Of a stretch of DNA of 64,000 nt, positions 1 to 11,088 are shown in pieces (the stretch's first letter is position 1; every line of letters starts with the position of its first letter). Under the pieces are notes generated by a model. It was not told the origin of the DNA and ran no database searches. It saw nothing but the letters and a program-made list of their open reading frames with translations. Source of the DNA: Kappaphycus alvarezii (taxonomy: Eukaryota; Rhodophyta; Florideophyceae; Gigartinales; Solieriaceae); contig NADL03000465.1 in assembly GCA_002205965.3 (NCBI GenBank), positions 1 through 64,000 on the forward strand, given 5' to 3'. Made by a program: the position numbers and the translations under genes.

Positions 1-701
1 GGGGAAGAGATCCTCAGAACCAATTACCCTGAGAAGGAGGTGTTGCGAGCGACAAAAGTGCTGCCGTGGTATTGTTGAACGAACAAAAGGGAGTGTATAT
101 AGAAGAGAGTTGAGGAAGCTACAAGCAAGTATAAAAGGGGCAGGGTCTACCACCGACGCTCTGCGACTAGCGTAAGAAAAAGTTTCTTGGGTCTGAAGTT
201 GACTCTCAACTTCCTACTACTCGGGACTTGGCTTGAAGTTGTCTGCCAACTTGCTTCACCTCCACTAAAGGAAGCAGTTTACTCGGCTTATATAGACTTT
301 TGGCTACCCCAAAAGTCTCAAACAAACATACTAATAACCATAAAATGTATTCACGGTAATCGTGTGAACCAGAGAGACTATTAGAAGATATTTCCTCAAG
401 GTAAATATCTAGGTGCCATACCCATGCCAGCCACCCATCGGCCAGGGGTGGGAATTGATGTGGCCATTATATAGACCTTTCAGAGCTACTTGTAGTATCA
501 CCCACAACCTGGAACTGTACTGACATCTACTATGACAGCGTGTCCTAAAATGAAAAAATCAACCGACGAATTTGCCACACTCACCCAAATTAAAAATATC
601 TTGCAAATTCAAAAACTGTAAAAATATCTTCCCAATTCCGATACTGTATACAATCATGGTCCTCATCTAGATTTTTTTCGTGCGCGAATTTGCGCACATC
701 A
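1..701 (-). repeat. 3' LTR of gypsy copy A (type A U3)
   Basis: Matches 6794-7492 almost base for base, with a few small indels. The outer end reads TGATGTGCGC on the minus strand. The other end, ATCA, falls just outside the window. The TATA motif and the paired R/U5 hairpins are the same as those in the 5' LTR. Confidence 0.93.
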
Positions 702-734
702 CGCCCTCTCGCTCAAGACGAACGTCCCGACTCG

Positions 735-2492
735 TCACTGCTCTTCTTCTGCTTCCGTTAGTGTTCGCTGTCTTATTGATAAAATGTATGGTCTCTCAAA
801 CGGGTACGGATGCAACTGATTACCAATATGATGCTCTAAAAAGTAGGTTCGCATTACTGGTACCTCACTTTGTAGCATAGCCTCATATATTGGTTTGATC
901 ACATCGAGGTGGGGTTGAATACATTCTTCTTCCGTGACTCTTCCGAATCTTCCAAGAGTGAAAAAATATATGTGATATGCAAACTCTTCTGGAAGATGCC
1001 GGAGGAATGGATGTCGATAAGAAAAGAAGACGCGCATCATCAAGAACGAATCTTCGTAAGATAAGTGCGGTCCATGTAGCGCCCTAAAACATAAACAGAT
1101 GCTTATCATGAAATAAGAAATGACCTGCGCATCGTTCGCATCCTCGGAGATATTGCGCAGCCAAAAATAATCTTCTTCTTCCGACTGTATGCTGTGCATG
1201 GTTGTGAAGGAGAGCTAGAGATGAAGTTGTGGTGGACGGTCCCGATGAATGGCCGCGACCAGCTCCTGACGTACTGGGACCTGCACGAGGTCCTCTCGGG
1301 GGACGACCGGAACCTCTTCTGGGCGGGTTGTTGTCTCCTGAAGGTCCTCCTCTGGTCATCATCACTGCTTCAGGAGGATCCTCGCGCCTCCAACGTTCCC
1401 AATTTGTGGCGGAGAAACGTAAGGTTCCCATAGAGGATACGGGACCAGCCTGTATTCCATATCCGGGGGTAAGGCGTAACCTCTCAGTCGCACGTCTTGG
1501 TTGTTCTTGAGAAATACGTAAATTGGACGGATAATATTCAGATACGTTTGCGACAAGTCTCCAGCAGCTACCATTCCATATCTTCCTATAGAGTAATGAT
1601 ATATTACCTCCACAAACTCTGGACCTGCTTCCGTGAACCTTCCGTTTTGGAATGAAAATAGAACTCTTATTAATAGTCGGAAATCTTCTTCAGGTAGCAA
1701 TGGTCCGTTCAACGTACGAAAACATAGGCATATATTAATGTAGAAATGGATGATTACGTGGAGTTCGTAGTAGTCCCGCGTAACCGAGATGATCCATTCC
1801 CAGGCCCTTTTTCCTCCCATAGGAATCATTCTATAGTTAAAGATGAGTATGCCCCGTGGTTGCGCATAGTCCTGTGTGAGAAGGAATTCTTCAGGCCTCT
1901 GATGGTAAGGGACCAGACGACGTGCATGGATGGCCCTCCTTGATCTCTTCCCTGAGCTTGAACAGAGCTGATAGTGCGGGTGTCTTTCCTCCGTGACGAT
2001 GCAAGGGTTCGAGTACTTGGTTTGGAAGGCCGGCCACTTCACAGCCTGCTGCATTGCTTTTCCATGTACTACAAGTACTTTAGAGCCAACTGAAAAGGTT
2101 CTGACTGCAGGTTCTGCATCCTTATTTCTTGTCTGTGTTAGCGCGCGGTGTGATCTCCAGCCTTCGGTGGCCAGTAGTTCAACTTCCCTACTCTCTTCAT
2201 CGATAATATTTGTTTCCATGTCTCTCTGTAACATTCTAGGAGCCCTTCCGTACATTAGCTCGAATGGTGAGCGTCCATTTCTTCCTCTTCTTCGACGGTA
2301 GCCGTATAACACTTTTGGTAAGGCATCTTCCCACTGGATTTCATTCTCCAACATAGTTTTCGATATTGCTCGTTTGATGGTTCCAACCATCCTCTCCGCT
2401 TTCCCGTTGGACATAGGAGCGTATGCGAGAACGGTCTTCAGCTGAATCCTTTCTCTTCCAAAAAACGAAGCAGTGAAGTTGCAGTAAAACAA
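735..2492 (-). pseudogene. gypsy copy A integrase C-terminal part plus duplicated terminal domain
   Basis: Homologue of 15589-17349 in copy B. It carries the end of the integrase (third catalytic acidic residue in NGKAERM) and a basic linker. It then carries two copies of an unrecognised domain, each with an ICLCFR motif, separated by a Gly/Pro/Ser/Arg-rich spacer. Copy A has lost one G near 1385 (GGCGGC became GGCGC) and two bases near 1171. The extension is therefore split over three frames, whereas it is one open frame in copy B. Confidence 0.88.
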
Positions 2493-3562
2493 AGGGCGTT
2501 ATCCGAGATGATCCTTTTTGGAAGACCAAACGGTTCAATTATTTCTTTTTCGATGAATCTCAGTACCACCTCAGCATTTGCCTCCTCGACTGCAACTGCT
2601 ATTGGCCATCCAGTAAGATGTTCCACCCCTATAAGGAGATATTTGTTTCCGGAAGAAGTTTCCTTGAACGGGCCCGAAGTCAATTGAGAAGGTTTCAAAG
2701 AGACCGGAAACTGGAAAACTTAGAGTTGTCTTATACTTCCGTATTGGAGTGAATTTTTGGCAGTTGTCGCAGCTTTTCACGAAGTTATAGACGTCCTTAT
2801 GGATACCGGGCCACCAGAATCTCTCAGTTACGAATTTTTTGGTTGTTTCGAGATCCCAATGCCCTAGCTCATCATGGAAAGTCCTCAAGATCTTCATTCT
2901 TTCTTTCAAAGGGGCCACTAGTCGGGGACCGGCTTTAGTGTGCCGGAAAGTTTCCCATTCCACAATGTAAAAGCCTTTTGATTCCTGCGTACCCAATTTC
3001 GGTGTTCAAGATCAACCTTTCTCATTTCTAGTCCATCGAGGAATTTGATCAGTCCGTGAATATTAGCTTCGTACTCGTTATCGTTCGGCAACTGCAACTC
3101 GGCGACTCCGACGATGTCCTCCGAAGCTTTTTCATTTGGAATCAGTGCGTCCCTCAAGCGGGATAGGTAATCGGCAGGCTGATTATTGCGTCCGGGTCTA
3201 TACACAATTTCAAACCGATATTCTGCGAAAATGTCGAGCCATCGGGCCAAGCGGTGATGTACATCCTTCTTTTGGAATGCTGTTTTAAGTGCCTGGTGAT
3301 CAGTTATCAAGACAAATTTCTCGAGTGATAAAAGGTATACGCGAAACTTTTTCAGCGCGAAGACGACAGCTAGCGCTTCTTTCTCGCAGACTGAGTATCT
3401 CTTTTCCGCGTCATTCAGAGTTCGGCTTGCGAATTGAACAGGGTGTAGTCTTCCGTTTTCATCTTTTTGGGACAAAACGGCACCCAAAGACCGTTCTGAG
3501 GCATCTGTCTCCACAACGAATGGTCTCTTGAAATCTGGGTACATGAGAACTGGGGGACACAT
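2438..3562 (-). pseudogene. gypsy copy A RNase H and integrase N-terminal part
   Basis: The RNase H begins with VETDASERSLG and continues to the HHCC zinc-binding region of the integrase (the cysteines lie in KSCDNCQKF). The two catalytic Asp motifs follow (IDF and ISDNA). A one-base loss near 2950 and a two-base loss near 2675 split the single frame seen in copy B. It joins the upstream RT frame through a -1 step at a run of five C. The downstream integrase part also needs a -1 step, and copy B shares both. Confidence 0.9.
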
Positions 3563-4496
3563 AGCTTATCTTTAAGCTCCTGAAATGCAGTTTCCATTTC
3601 CTTGTTCCAGTAAATTTTCCGTTCTTCGTAGTGCTGGCATGTAACGGTGCTGCAGTCTTGGCGAAATCTTTGATAAATCTTCTGTAATATGAGGCCAGTC
3701 CTAAGAAGCTTCGGACCTCCGTCTTTGAAGCGGGCCTTGGTGCCAACTTTATTTTTTTCGTTTTCTCTGGATCCACTCTAATTCCCTCTTGGTCGACGAT
3801 ATGACCGAGTAATTGGATAGAAGTTTTCGCAAAGAAGCATTTGCTCAACTTAATTTTCAAGCTATACTCCGATATCCTCTCCACAACTGTCTTGACGTGC
3901 GAGATGTGCTGATCCAATGTTTCTGAGAATATGACGACATCATCGATATAGACTCTTGCGAATGGAAGTCCTTTCAAAACCTCGTTCATCATTCTTTGGA
4001 ATGTAGCTGGTGCATTCATGAGACCAAAAGGCATCACTTCGAACCTGAACGTACCGGCTTTGCTGGTAAAGGTTGTTTTTTCCTTACATTTTTCATCCAA
4101 TGGAATCTGCCAATAGCCAGTGTAAAGGTCAATTGAGGTGAAATATCTCCCGTCCTTCAGGTCCTCGAGGATCTCCTCCATGTTCGGAATCGGAAATCGA
4201 TCGGGTATCATTCTCTGGTTCAGTTGTCGGTAATCGACGCAAAAACGCAGCTTTCCATCCTTCTTTGGTGCGACCACAACTGGAAACGACCATGGGGATG
4301 AAACTGGTCGAATAATATCATTTTTCAGCATACTTGTAACATTTTCTGAGATAAATTGGTCATATTTTGGCGGTTGACGTCTAGGCTTGTGGTAAATCGG
4401 TTGAGTGTCGGTAAGTTCGAACGAGTGAGTAACCGGTACACTTGCTTGTCTTAAATCTGAAACGCTCCATGCAATTACTTCGGAAGATGTTAACAT
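3459..4496 (-). CDS. gypsy copy A reverse transcriptase region
   Basis: Reverse transcriptase of the Ty3/gypsy type. Motifs seen in order are the PVSSPWSFPVVVAPKKDG entry, the FCVDYRQLN motif, FTSIDLYTGYWQIPL, MPFGLMNAPATFQ and the catalytic YIDD box followed by VVIFS. The connection subdomain has LGLASYYRRFI. A T lost from a run of four near 3614 breaks the end of this frame compared with copy B. The upstream linker is in another frame, a break shared with copy B. Confidence 0.93.
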   Translation of the reverse strand: MLTSSEVIAWSVSDLRQASVPVTHSFELTDTQPIYHKPRRQPPKYDQFISENVTSMLKNDIIRPVSSPWSFPVVVAPKKDGKLRFCVDYRQLNQRMIPDRFPIPNMEEILEDLKDGRYFTSIDLYTGYWQIPLDEKCKEKTTFTSKAGTFRFEVMPFGLMNAPATFQRMMNEVLKGLPFARVYIDDVVIFSETLDQHISHVKTVVERISEYSLKIKLSKCFFAKTSIQLLGHIVDQEGIRVDPEKTKKIKLAPRPASKTEVRSFLGLASYYRRFIKDFAKTAAPLHASTTKNGKFTGTRKWKLHFRSLKISYVSPSSHVPRFQETIRCGDRCLRTVFGCRFVPKR

Positions 4497-4620
4497 GTCG
4501 GATATTTTCAGTGAGGCGGGGCGGGAAGGTGCTGCACTTTTCCTTGGATTTCTGCCATTTGGCGCCCTTTTTCTTCTTGATCCTCAACCTCAATATTTTG
4601 AAGGACCTCTTCCGTCGTGC

Positions 4621-5027
4621 TCACATCTTCATATATGGAATTCGCGTATTCTTATTTTCTTTGCAAAGGTAATCTTCTTTCATGCTCCGAATTCTGTCCT
4701 TTGATTCGATATCATCGCAAAAAGAAACACATTCGGGTTTCAAACTTATCCTAGAATCCCAGTCGTCATCTGTTTCAAACCCGGAATCATAATCGTCCCA
4801 TGCCATGTTCATTACCCCCGAGGGTACCCTTTTCCACTTCCGAAAGTGTTAGTTGGTTCCGAATCTTCGCTGTCATAGCTAGAAGTGAAATCTTCACTGT
4901 CCGTTTCTTTTAAATCTTCAGGATGCGTGCTTTTGTCGAAATCCAGGGGCATCTTCACGGTTCTGCCGTCAATATTAACTGAAACCATTTGGTTGCCCAA
5001 GTCAATGCATGTTCCTAGTCTTTCCAT
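4621..5027 (-). CDS. gypsy copy A protease end and protease-RT linker
   Basis: Two short frames (4812-5027 and 4621-4812) carry the last part of the retropepsin and an acidic linker rich in Asp, Glu and Ser. They meet at a TAATG stop-start overlap after five G, and each junction is a -1 step. A T missing near 4644 ends the second frame early in copy A. The same junctions exist in copy B. The linker has no recognised domain. Confidence 0.75.
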
Positions 5028-6763
5028 TGTGGGCAGCCAATGATTGCATCGAAAGGGAGATCCGGCATGACAAGAAAGTCTACATCAACTTTAGAGTCCC
5101 CAAAGAACACGGAAACCTTGTCAACAGTGCCCATGCATTTTGAGACGGTTCCATCCGCTACAGTTATTTTTCGAGTCGTTGGAGTAATTTCGAGACCTAG
5201 ATCTGTCACCAAAGTTTCTGAAATGAGGTTTGGAACAGCACCCGAATCGAAGAGAGCTTGGGTTTTCATACCCAATACTTTGACTGGTACCAGCTTAAGA
5301 CGTCTTGGTGCTGTCGAGGCCGATTGAAGAAACAGTTTCTTACCCTTAGCGGACTTATTAGACCTGATAATTTTTTTGAGTTCTTTTCTCGCATCCTCTG
5401 CGTCGCCCCTCAAAAGTTGACCAAACGTTATCCCAGTTGGGGCCGATGCAAGCTCAGCCACCAAATTGTACCTCTTCACATACTCTAGTACGTCCTTAGA
5501 GATACTCTTAACTTTCTTACTCTTTTTCGTCTTCTTGGCCGGAGTGACTCCCACTCCTGGAACAACTTGATCAGACCTCTTGGTTCGAGGAGGTACAGGT
5601 GCTGGGATATGCTCCAGCATTCCATACTCTAGCCTAGGTTTCTTCGATAAAATGTTCCCTTCCCCATCCCTTTTTGTCACATTGACTTGACTAATCTCTT
5701 CAGCGATGGATACGTTACCGGCATCCGTCAACCTTTGATCCCTTCTATTTTGTAAGATTTTCACCTCTGGTCCTGACTCACTCCTTGCTTCCGATAAATT
5801 TGCTCTTCTGTTGTCTTTAGACCAGCAGTTACTTTCATGATGCCCATATCGACCGCACTTTGCACAACGAGTGTTTCTATGTGGATTATCAGGACACCTG
5901 TTTGCAAAGTGTCCAGGCTTGTGACAGTAAGAACAGACTTCTGCGGCCTTAGGGGCCCCAGACTGGTTCTTCTTAATGGTAAGAGTAAGGCTTTCCAACT
6001 GCGAGGTTATCATGTCAAGTCGATTATCGAATCGGGTTTCCAACCTTTCTTCCAAGTTTTTGACATCGCTCCTGACAGATTCTAATGCCGCTGCACTAGT
6101 AGCCGGCCTTTGATAATTCTTTTCAGGATGTACGATAGACATCGATGTGCGGGTTTCCCTCGGTACCTCACTCAGTGACTGAAACGTCTCCGAATTTTTG
6201 ACAAATTCTACTATGGTACCCTTCAGTTCATCAAAAGTGTGAGGGCCCTTGATGAGGAGGAAATCGGAGAGCCGCTTATCCCCCATAGCCGCCTTACGCA
6301 GCATTCCGTACTTGGCTTGGGCGTTGAACCCAGCCTTTTCATAAAGATCACACAAGTACACCAATGAGCTTAACAAATCGTCGAAGTTGAGCCGGGCCTC
6401 TATGGCAGTACGAATCATCTCATCTGGTTCTACCTCCTTAGCATACTCTTTCACAAGCCACTCACATACCTCACCGAAGTTACGCCCATTCCCGTTAAGA
6501 GACCACCCGTCGATAAACTTGGACTTATATTTGTGCTTTGCGTCACCATGAAGATAGGCGAAGATACTTGCGGCCTTCTCTTCATCGCCCTTCTCTCGCA
6601 TCACAACGTTGACATATGTGTAAAGAAACTCCTCAACGTCTTCAGTCTTGCCCCTGTGAACGTTATACGAGCAGCGTTGAGATCCATGATTACAGAAAAG
6701 AAATCCCCCGAAGTGTTCCTTACTACTGCTCAACTCGAATACCTCGGGTGCAACCCCCTCCAC
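5015..6763 (-). CDS. gypsy copy A gag and protease
   Basis: A gag-type N-terminal region with charged helices is followed by two zinc knuckles of the CX2CX4HX4C form (CSYCHKPGHFANRC and CAKCGRYGHHESNC). A Lys-rich segment and a retropepsin with the active-site motif LFDSGA then follow. The conserved IIGCP motif is near the end, where the frame closes just before the protease should finish. Apart from a Q/P difference at the end it matches copy B. The frame as called runs back through the primer-binding site. The likely true start is an in-phase-shifted ATG at about 6688, which needs one -1 step to join. Confidence 0.9.
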   Translation of the reverse strand: MEGVAPEVFELSSSKEHFGGFLFCNHGSQRCSYNVHRGKTEDVEEFLYTYVNVVMREKGDEEKAASIFAYLHGDAKHKYKSKFIDGWSLNGNGRNFGEVCEWLVKEYAKEVEPDEMIRTAIEARLNFDDLLSSLVYLCDLYEKAGFNAQAKYGMLRKAAMGDKRLSDFLLIKGPHTFDELKGTIVEFVKNSETFQSLSEVPRETRTSMSIVHPEKNYQRPATSAAALESVRSDVKNLEERLETRFDNRLDMITSQLESLTLTIKKNQSGAPKAAEVCSYCHKPGHFANRCPDNPHRNTRCAKCGRYGHHESNCWSKDNRRANLSEARSESGPEVKILQNRRDQRLTDAGNVSIAEEISQVNVTKRDGEGNILSKKPRLEYGMLEHIPAPVPPRTKRSDQVVPGVGVTPAKKTKKSKKVKSISKDVLEYVKRYNLVAELASAPTGITFGQLLRGDAEDARKELKKIIRSNKSAKGKKLFLQSASTAPRRLKLVPVKVLGMKTQALFDSGAVPNLISETLVTDLGLEITPTTRKITVADGTVSKCMGTVDKVSVFFGDSKVDVDFLVMPDLPFDAIIGCPQWKD

Positions 6764-6775
6764 AAGAGTACCAAA

Positions 6776-7492
6776 TGATAGGGTAAATCGGCGGGGGAAG
6801 AGATCCTCAGAACCAATTACCCTGAGAAGGAGGTGTTGCGAGCGACAAAAGTGCTACCGTGGTATTGTTGAACGAACAAAAGGGAGTGTATATAGAAGAG
6901 AGTTGAGAAAGCTACAAGCAAGTATAAAAGGGGCAGGGTCTACCACTGACGCTCTGCGACCAGCGTAAGAAAAAGTTTCTTGGGTCTGAAGTTGACTCTC
7001 AACTTCCTACTACTCGGGACTTGGCTTGAAGTTGTCTGCCAACTTGCTTCACCTCCACTAAAGGAAGCAGTTTACTCGGCTTATATAGACTTTTGGCTAC
7101 CCCAAAAGTCTCAACAAACATACTAATAACCATAAAATGTATTCACGGTAATCGTGTGAACCAGAGAGACTATTAGAAGATATTTCCTCAAGGTAAATAT
7201 CTAGGTGCCATACCCATGCCAGCCACCATCGGCCAGGGGTGGGAATTGATGTGGCCATTATATAGACCTTTCAGAGCTACTTGTCGTATCACCCACAACC
7301 TGGAACTGTACTGACATCTACTATGACAGCGTGTCCTAAAATGAAAAAAATCAGCCGACGAATTTGCCACACTCACCCAAATTAAAAATATCTTGCAAAT
7401 TCAAAAACTGTAAAAATATCTTCCCAATTCCGATACTGTATACAATCATGGTCCTCATCTAGATTTTTTCGTGCGCGAATTTGCGCACATCA
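6776..7492 (-). repeat. 5' LTR of gypsy copy A (type A U3)
   Basis: A 717-bp LTR bounded by TGAT on one end and ATCA on the other. It carries the same U3 as the 3' LTR of this element and the 5' LTR of copy B. A TATATAAG box lies in the middle, with a R/U5 segment containing two hairpins downstream. A 2-nt gap separates it from the primer-binding TGG. Confidence 0.93.
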
Positions 7493-7493
7493 C

Positions 7494-8994
7494 AGGTCTT
7501 TCTTGGCCAAAGGGGTTAGGGGCGCTCCAGCTATCCAAGGTGCAAGAGCGGTTGGGGCCTTGCCGGCTGCTAGGGTGTTCACCATTTTAGACAAGGCTGC
7601 CAAAAATCCGGACGGGCCAGATGAAGACGGGGCTCGCAGAAGTTCGACGAGGTGGCAAGGTTTGAGACCAGAACCCCCCGCAGAGGAACCTGGTTTAAAC
7701 CCACGAACAGTATCGAGCACCTCCTTCTCCGTGAAGTCGCGGAAGGGCGATATATTGTCTAGTGGGGTGTGGTGCGCTGCCTCGTCGTTGGGAGCTTGTT
7801 GCGGGTGCTTCGCGAGGAGTGCCTGGACGACCTCGGGGGTGGATGGTAAGACGCCCAACGAGCCGAGCGCCTGTGCTGCCTTTCCGTATGCCCCCTCCTT
7901 GGCCAGTTTAGTAGCTCTGCTGATATTTACCCGTTGCTGGTCGGAGATAAGCGGCGTAGCCGCAGCGCGTGGGGGAGACGTACTGACGGCCTGTTCCCAC
8001 AAAGTCATGTATTGGCCGGAGGTCCATAGTTCTACCCGCTCTTTCATTGCTTCTGCGATCGATTGCGGGCGGCGTTCGAGGGAACAGGAGCCGGGGAGGG
8101 ACATGTCCGAAAACATCACTGCCGGAAACAGGAATACTTTGGCAAATTTCTGCACTCGCTGGGGTTGTCCAGATGTGCAGGCGGCAACTGCCTCCTCCAT
8201 TGTCTTTGCATACAACTCGGCGAGTAGTCCCCGGAATTTTGTTGGGATATGTGCCATGACGGAGTGTGCGTTGTGAATATGTCTTGGATGGGTGGCAGTG
8301 GTTGTATCTCCGGTGTCGATGGTTGAGCGTCTGCCTCTGGTGGCAATGGTTGAGCGCCTACCGCGGGTGCTGGTGATGAAAGAGCCGCGGGGACAGGGGC
8401 CTTTGGTGGGGGAATACAAGGTGTGGTACACCCAGTATTTGCCGGTGGGCTGGGTCGTCTGGGACGGGGACTGGGGAGGCTGTCGTCGGCGGTAATGGGC
8501 TGCGCAGTTGTGACTTGTGTAGTGGTAGGTACCGCCTCGGCGCCGTATGGACTGTGCATCTTGGCACTTTGAGTAGGAGAACTCGAAGAGGCCGTTTGCC
8601 GTCGGGCCGGAAACCTTAGAGCCTATGTACTGATTGTGACAACCACAGTACCAGTAGCCCACCTGTGCGAGATAGCTCATCAACTTTGCCGTGCTGATGC
8701 GCCTTTGGTTGTCCCATCTTGGACCCGACGCTGTGTGTAGTACGAAGGTGGGCCAGTAGACTGGCGACTGTTCGTATTCCCGGCCTAAGCGATGGGCACA
8801 GCGGGCAATACCGGGCCTTGGTGGTAGCCTTGTCGAGTTGGTGCCTGACATCGGGCTTTCTGACAGCCATTTTCCGTCATCCCCTTCGGTGGGCTTGTGT
8901 TCTAGGTGGCGCAAGTGCTCCATCTGCATTGAAGATTACAGTATGTCCGAAAGTGGCCACGTGGAGGCTTAGTAACAAATTTCCGCCTCCCTGA
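7494..8994 (-). pseudogene. Non-LTR-type element 1: N-terminal part of a reverse-transcriptase ORF, interrupted by copy A
   Basis: The long frame 7490-8929 (479 codons) reads into the start of a reverse transcriptase: KPCHLVELL, an APWIAGAPLTPLAKKD motif, then the gypsy LTR. The residues just before the RT domain (NISPFRDFTEKEVLDTVRGF) are typical of the reverse-transcriptase elements that carry a C-terminal endonuclease-like domain. A C2H2-like finger (CPLC with HLRTTH) lies in another frame at 8616-8870, so one frame break separates finger and RT lead-in. A Pro-rich spacer connects them. The rest of the RT would lie on the far side of copy A, left of the window, so copy A is the younger insertion. 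Confidence 0.8.
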
Positions 8995-9145
8995 GGTCTT
9001 AAACCAGTGCACCCTACTAAACGATTGGACTTATTACAGTGCTGTATGCCAAACCTCGGGACTCCGATCCTGTACGCCGGTATGCACCTCAGACCTCCTT
9101 TTTCAACAGTGTAATTGTCAGCAAACCTGGGTTCCAGGTGGCCAC
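8995..9145. other. Short spacer between two head-to-head non-LTR fragments
   Basis: About 150 bp with no reading frame or motif I can assign. It separates the 5' end of element 1 (minus) from the truncated body of element 2 (plus). Confidence 0.4.
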
Positions 9146-9793
9146 GTGTGGTTGATCAAAAAATTGACCGTTTCAATATTCGAACTTGCCGGTGGAGTTC
9201 GGCTCTTGGGAAGTGAGGAGCGGCGGCGGGGGAGGATTTTCAATGCTCGAGTAAATTATGAGTCATTTGTGGACAAGGAGATCAATTGTGAAAAGAATTT
9301 GGAAGTGCAATACTGTACAAATGGGAGCGATATCTGCCCCGAACTATTTCGACCCCACGTCCAGGTTCCCGACTCATCTGGGCATTCGGAGTCCCCCGTG
9401 CTACGAATGGATATTTACATACCCGCTGCATACGGGCTTCACAGTACCGATATAGCCGTCGACGTTACTGTTGCCCACCCCTCCGCACGCCGCCACATTT
9501 CGCAAGTACGGTTACTGCCGGCGCCGCCACGACACTCGCATAGCGCGAGAAGCATCGTCATTACGGCACTTACTGCAACCGAAACGATATCCTCCTCTCC
9601 CCCGTCGGGATTGATATCTATGGCGCCTTGGGCGACGACGGTAAGGCTTTTTTCCGCCGCCTTGCTTCCTTCGCTGCTTCCCGTCGTGGTTCCTCCCCTC
9701 AACAGGAGCTCCGCGACTTCGTTACCCGTTTTGCATTTAGTCTCCAAATAATGCAGGCGCGACAAGTTTCTACCCGCCGCCCGCATCCGTAGT
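9146..9793 (+). pseudogene. Non-LTR-type element 2: C-terminal endonuclease-like domain
   Basis: The fragment reads DIYIPAAYGLHSTDIAVDV followed by TVAHPSA, then changes frame. It continues with SPVGIDIYGALGDDGKAFF and FFRRLASFAASRRG to a stop near 9793. The same order (D-x-FIPGAYGLD, V-AHPQ, PVGIDVFGALG, FFRRL) occurs in element 3 at 19.6-20.4 kb. This is the C-terminal end of these elements, where restriction-enzyme-like nuclease motifs usually lie. It is 5'-truncated; an AATAAA-like motif follows near 9840. Confidence 0.7.
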
Positions 9794-10327
9794 TAATTTA
9801 TAAATACCCTCCGCACGCCTCTGTGCGACATTGTACGACAAATAAAGATCTACCACCACGTACGTCAACCTGTTAGCCCCTTCCCACTGCGGGATATGAA
9901 ATATCAAACTTCTCACCAGTAATAATGCCACCATGTCAGACAAGCAAAGAATGTACCGAGGTTATATTTCCGCATCGCCTGAGAGGGTCAGGCTCCTCCC
10001 CTTCCCAATCTCCACTCTCGAAGGATGCCATCCGGGGGCCTTTTCCGTTGTCATAATGCTGGCAAGAGCTGTTGTGAGTGGAGCAATGGAGAATTTATAG
10101 AGGGCGAGATCAATTCTTTTGCAACCGCATCCCGCACAAGTACTCTCCTCTAACGCAGCCTGATTGTTTCCTGGTGTCCCCACATATTTGTAGATAGAAT
10201 GAAGACATCTGCTATCTTTTTTTTATACTGTATATTCCTCACAAACTTGCTTAGTTCTCAGCTCTCTGACATCTCACAGTAAACGCACCCTCTACTTTCC
10301 CGTTTACAGAATGTAACAGTCTTTCTG
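9794..10327. other. Intergenic, no gene recognised
   Basis: Contains AATAAAG near 9840 and no convincing reading frame. Nothing else identified. Confidence 0.4.
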
Positions 10328-10378
10328 GTGTCTATACGACCATGCTCTGTCCTCATATGAAGAAGAAGAAGAAGAAGA
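10328..10378 (-). repeat. Terminal fragment of the CATATG-palindrome MITE, followed by a GAA repeat
   Basis: 10328-10360 matches the right terminus (reverse complement) of the element at 29852-30293, up to the CTCATATGA palindrome half. The sequence then turns into a GAA microsatellite to about 10378. No second end is found nearby, so this is a truncated copy. Confidence 0.75.
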
Positions 10379-10581
10379 CTTTACCAAGCAGAAAAGGGGG
10401 GCTAGCGGCCCTCAAAAGGGGAAAATCTATCCAAGGCAGGAAGGGTCGAGTAGTCGTCGGTTGATCGCGACAGAAGTTCGTTGTTGTACGAGCAAACTGA
10501 TAATCGTGAACAAGCGATCGCACTCGAAGGCAGGACTACTGCCTTTACGTAGTGCGATGTACTCAGCAATTCTGGACAGAC
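10379..10581. other. Left flank of gypsy copy B
   Basis: About 200 bp of unassigned sequence before the 5' LTR. It ends CAGAC directly before TGATG. Confidence 0.4.
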
Positions 10582-10988
10582 TGATGTGCGCAAATTCGCA
10601 CACGAAAAAAATCTAGATGAGGACCATGATTGTATACAGTATCGGAATTGGGAAGATATTTTTACAGTTTTTGAATTTGCAAGATATTTTTAATTTGGGT
10701 GAGTGTGGCAAATTCGTCGGTTGATTTTTTCATTTTAGGACACGCTGTCATAGTAGATGTCAGTACAGTTCCAGGTTGTGGGTGATACTACAAGTAGCTC
10801 TGAAAGGTCTATATAATGGCCACATCAATTCCCACCCCTGGCCGATGGGTGGCTGGCATGGGTATGGCACCTAGATATTTACCTTGAGGAAATATCTTCT
10901 AATAGTCTCTCTGGTTCACACGATTACCGTGAATACATTTTATGGTTATTAGTATGTTTGTTTGAGACTTTTAGGGTAGCCAAAAGTC

Positions 10989-10996
10989 TATATAAG
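10989..10996 (+). promoter_or_regulatory. LTR TATA box
   Basis: TATATAAG, conserved at the equivalent position in every LTR copy in the window, including both LTR types. It is expected to drive genomic RNA from just downstream. Confidence 0.7.
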
Positions 10997-11030
10997 CCGA
11001 GTAAACTGCTTCCTTTAGTGGAGGTGAAGC

Positions 11031-11088
11031 AAGTTGGCAGACAACTTCAAGCCAAGTCCCGAGTAGTAGGAAGTTGAGAGTCAACTTC
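11031..11088 (+). other. Paired hairpins in R/U5
   Basis: Two inverted repeats lie close together: AAGTTGGCAGACAACTT at 11031-11047 and GAAGTTGAGAGTCAACTTC at 11070-11088 (8-bp stem, 3-nt loop). The two stems have almost the same sequence, so they could also pair with each other. They are conserved in the LTRs at 1-701, 6776-7492, 18.6 kb and 31.3 kb. Confidence 0.65.

Larger units (their letters stand above)
1..7492 (-). mobile_element. Ty3/gypsy LTR retrotransposon, copy A
   Basis: This is an almost complete element on the minus strand, with its 5' LTR at 6776-7492 and its 3' LTR at 1-701. The window edge removes about 18 bases of the 3' LTR. The domain order is gag, zinc knuckles, protease, reverse transcriptase, RNase H, integrase and a C-terminal extension, which is the Ty3/gypsy order. 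It is nearly identical to copy B but has private one- or two-base losses near 1171, 1385, 2675, 2950, 3614 and 4644. These break frames that are open in copy B. It sits in a non-LTR element: a reverse-transcriptase ORF stops exactly at its right edge, 7493. The target-site duplication cannot be tested because the left junction lies outside the window. Confidence 0.95.

Noticed and set aside
187..384. Short open frame inside the LTR
   Set aside because: Same sequence is LTR in several copies; the frame shifts between copies.
5040..6778. Plus-strand frames opposite gag of copy A (5040-5327, 5837-6085, 6533-6778)
   Set aside because: Shadows of the gag-protease frame; they appear identically opposite gag in copy B.
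7503..8276. 257-codon plus-strand frame
   Set aside because: Antisense to the non-LTR ORF in GC-rich sequence; no domain.
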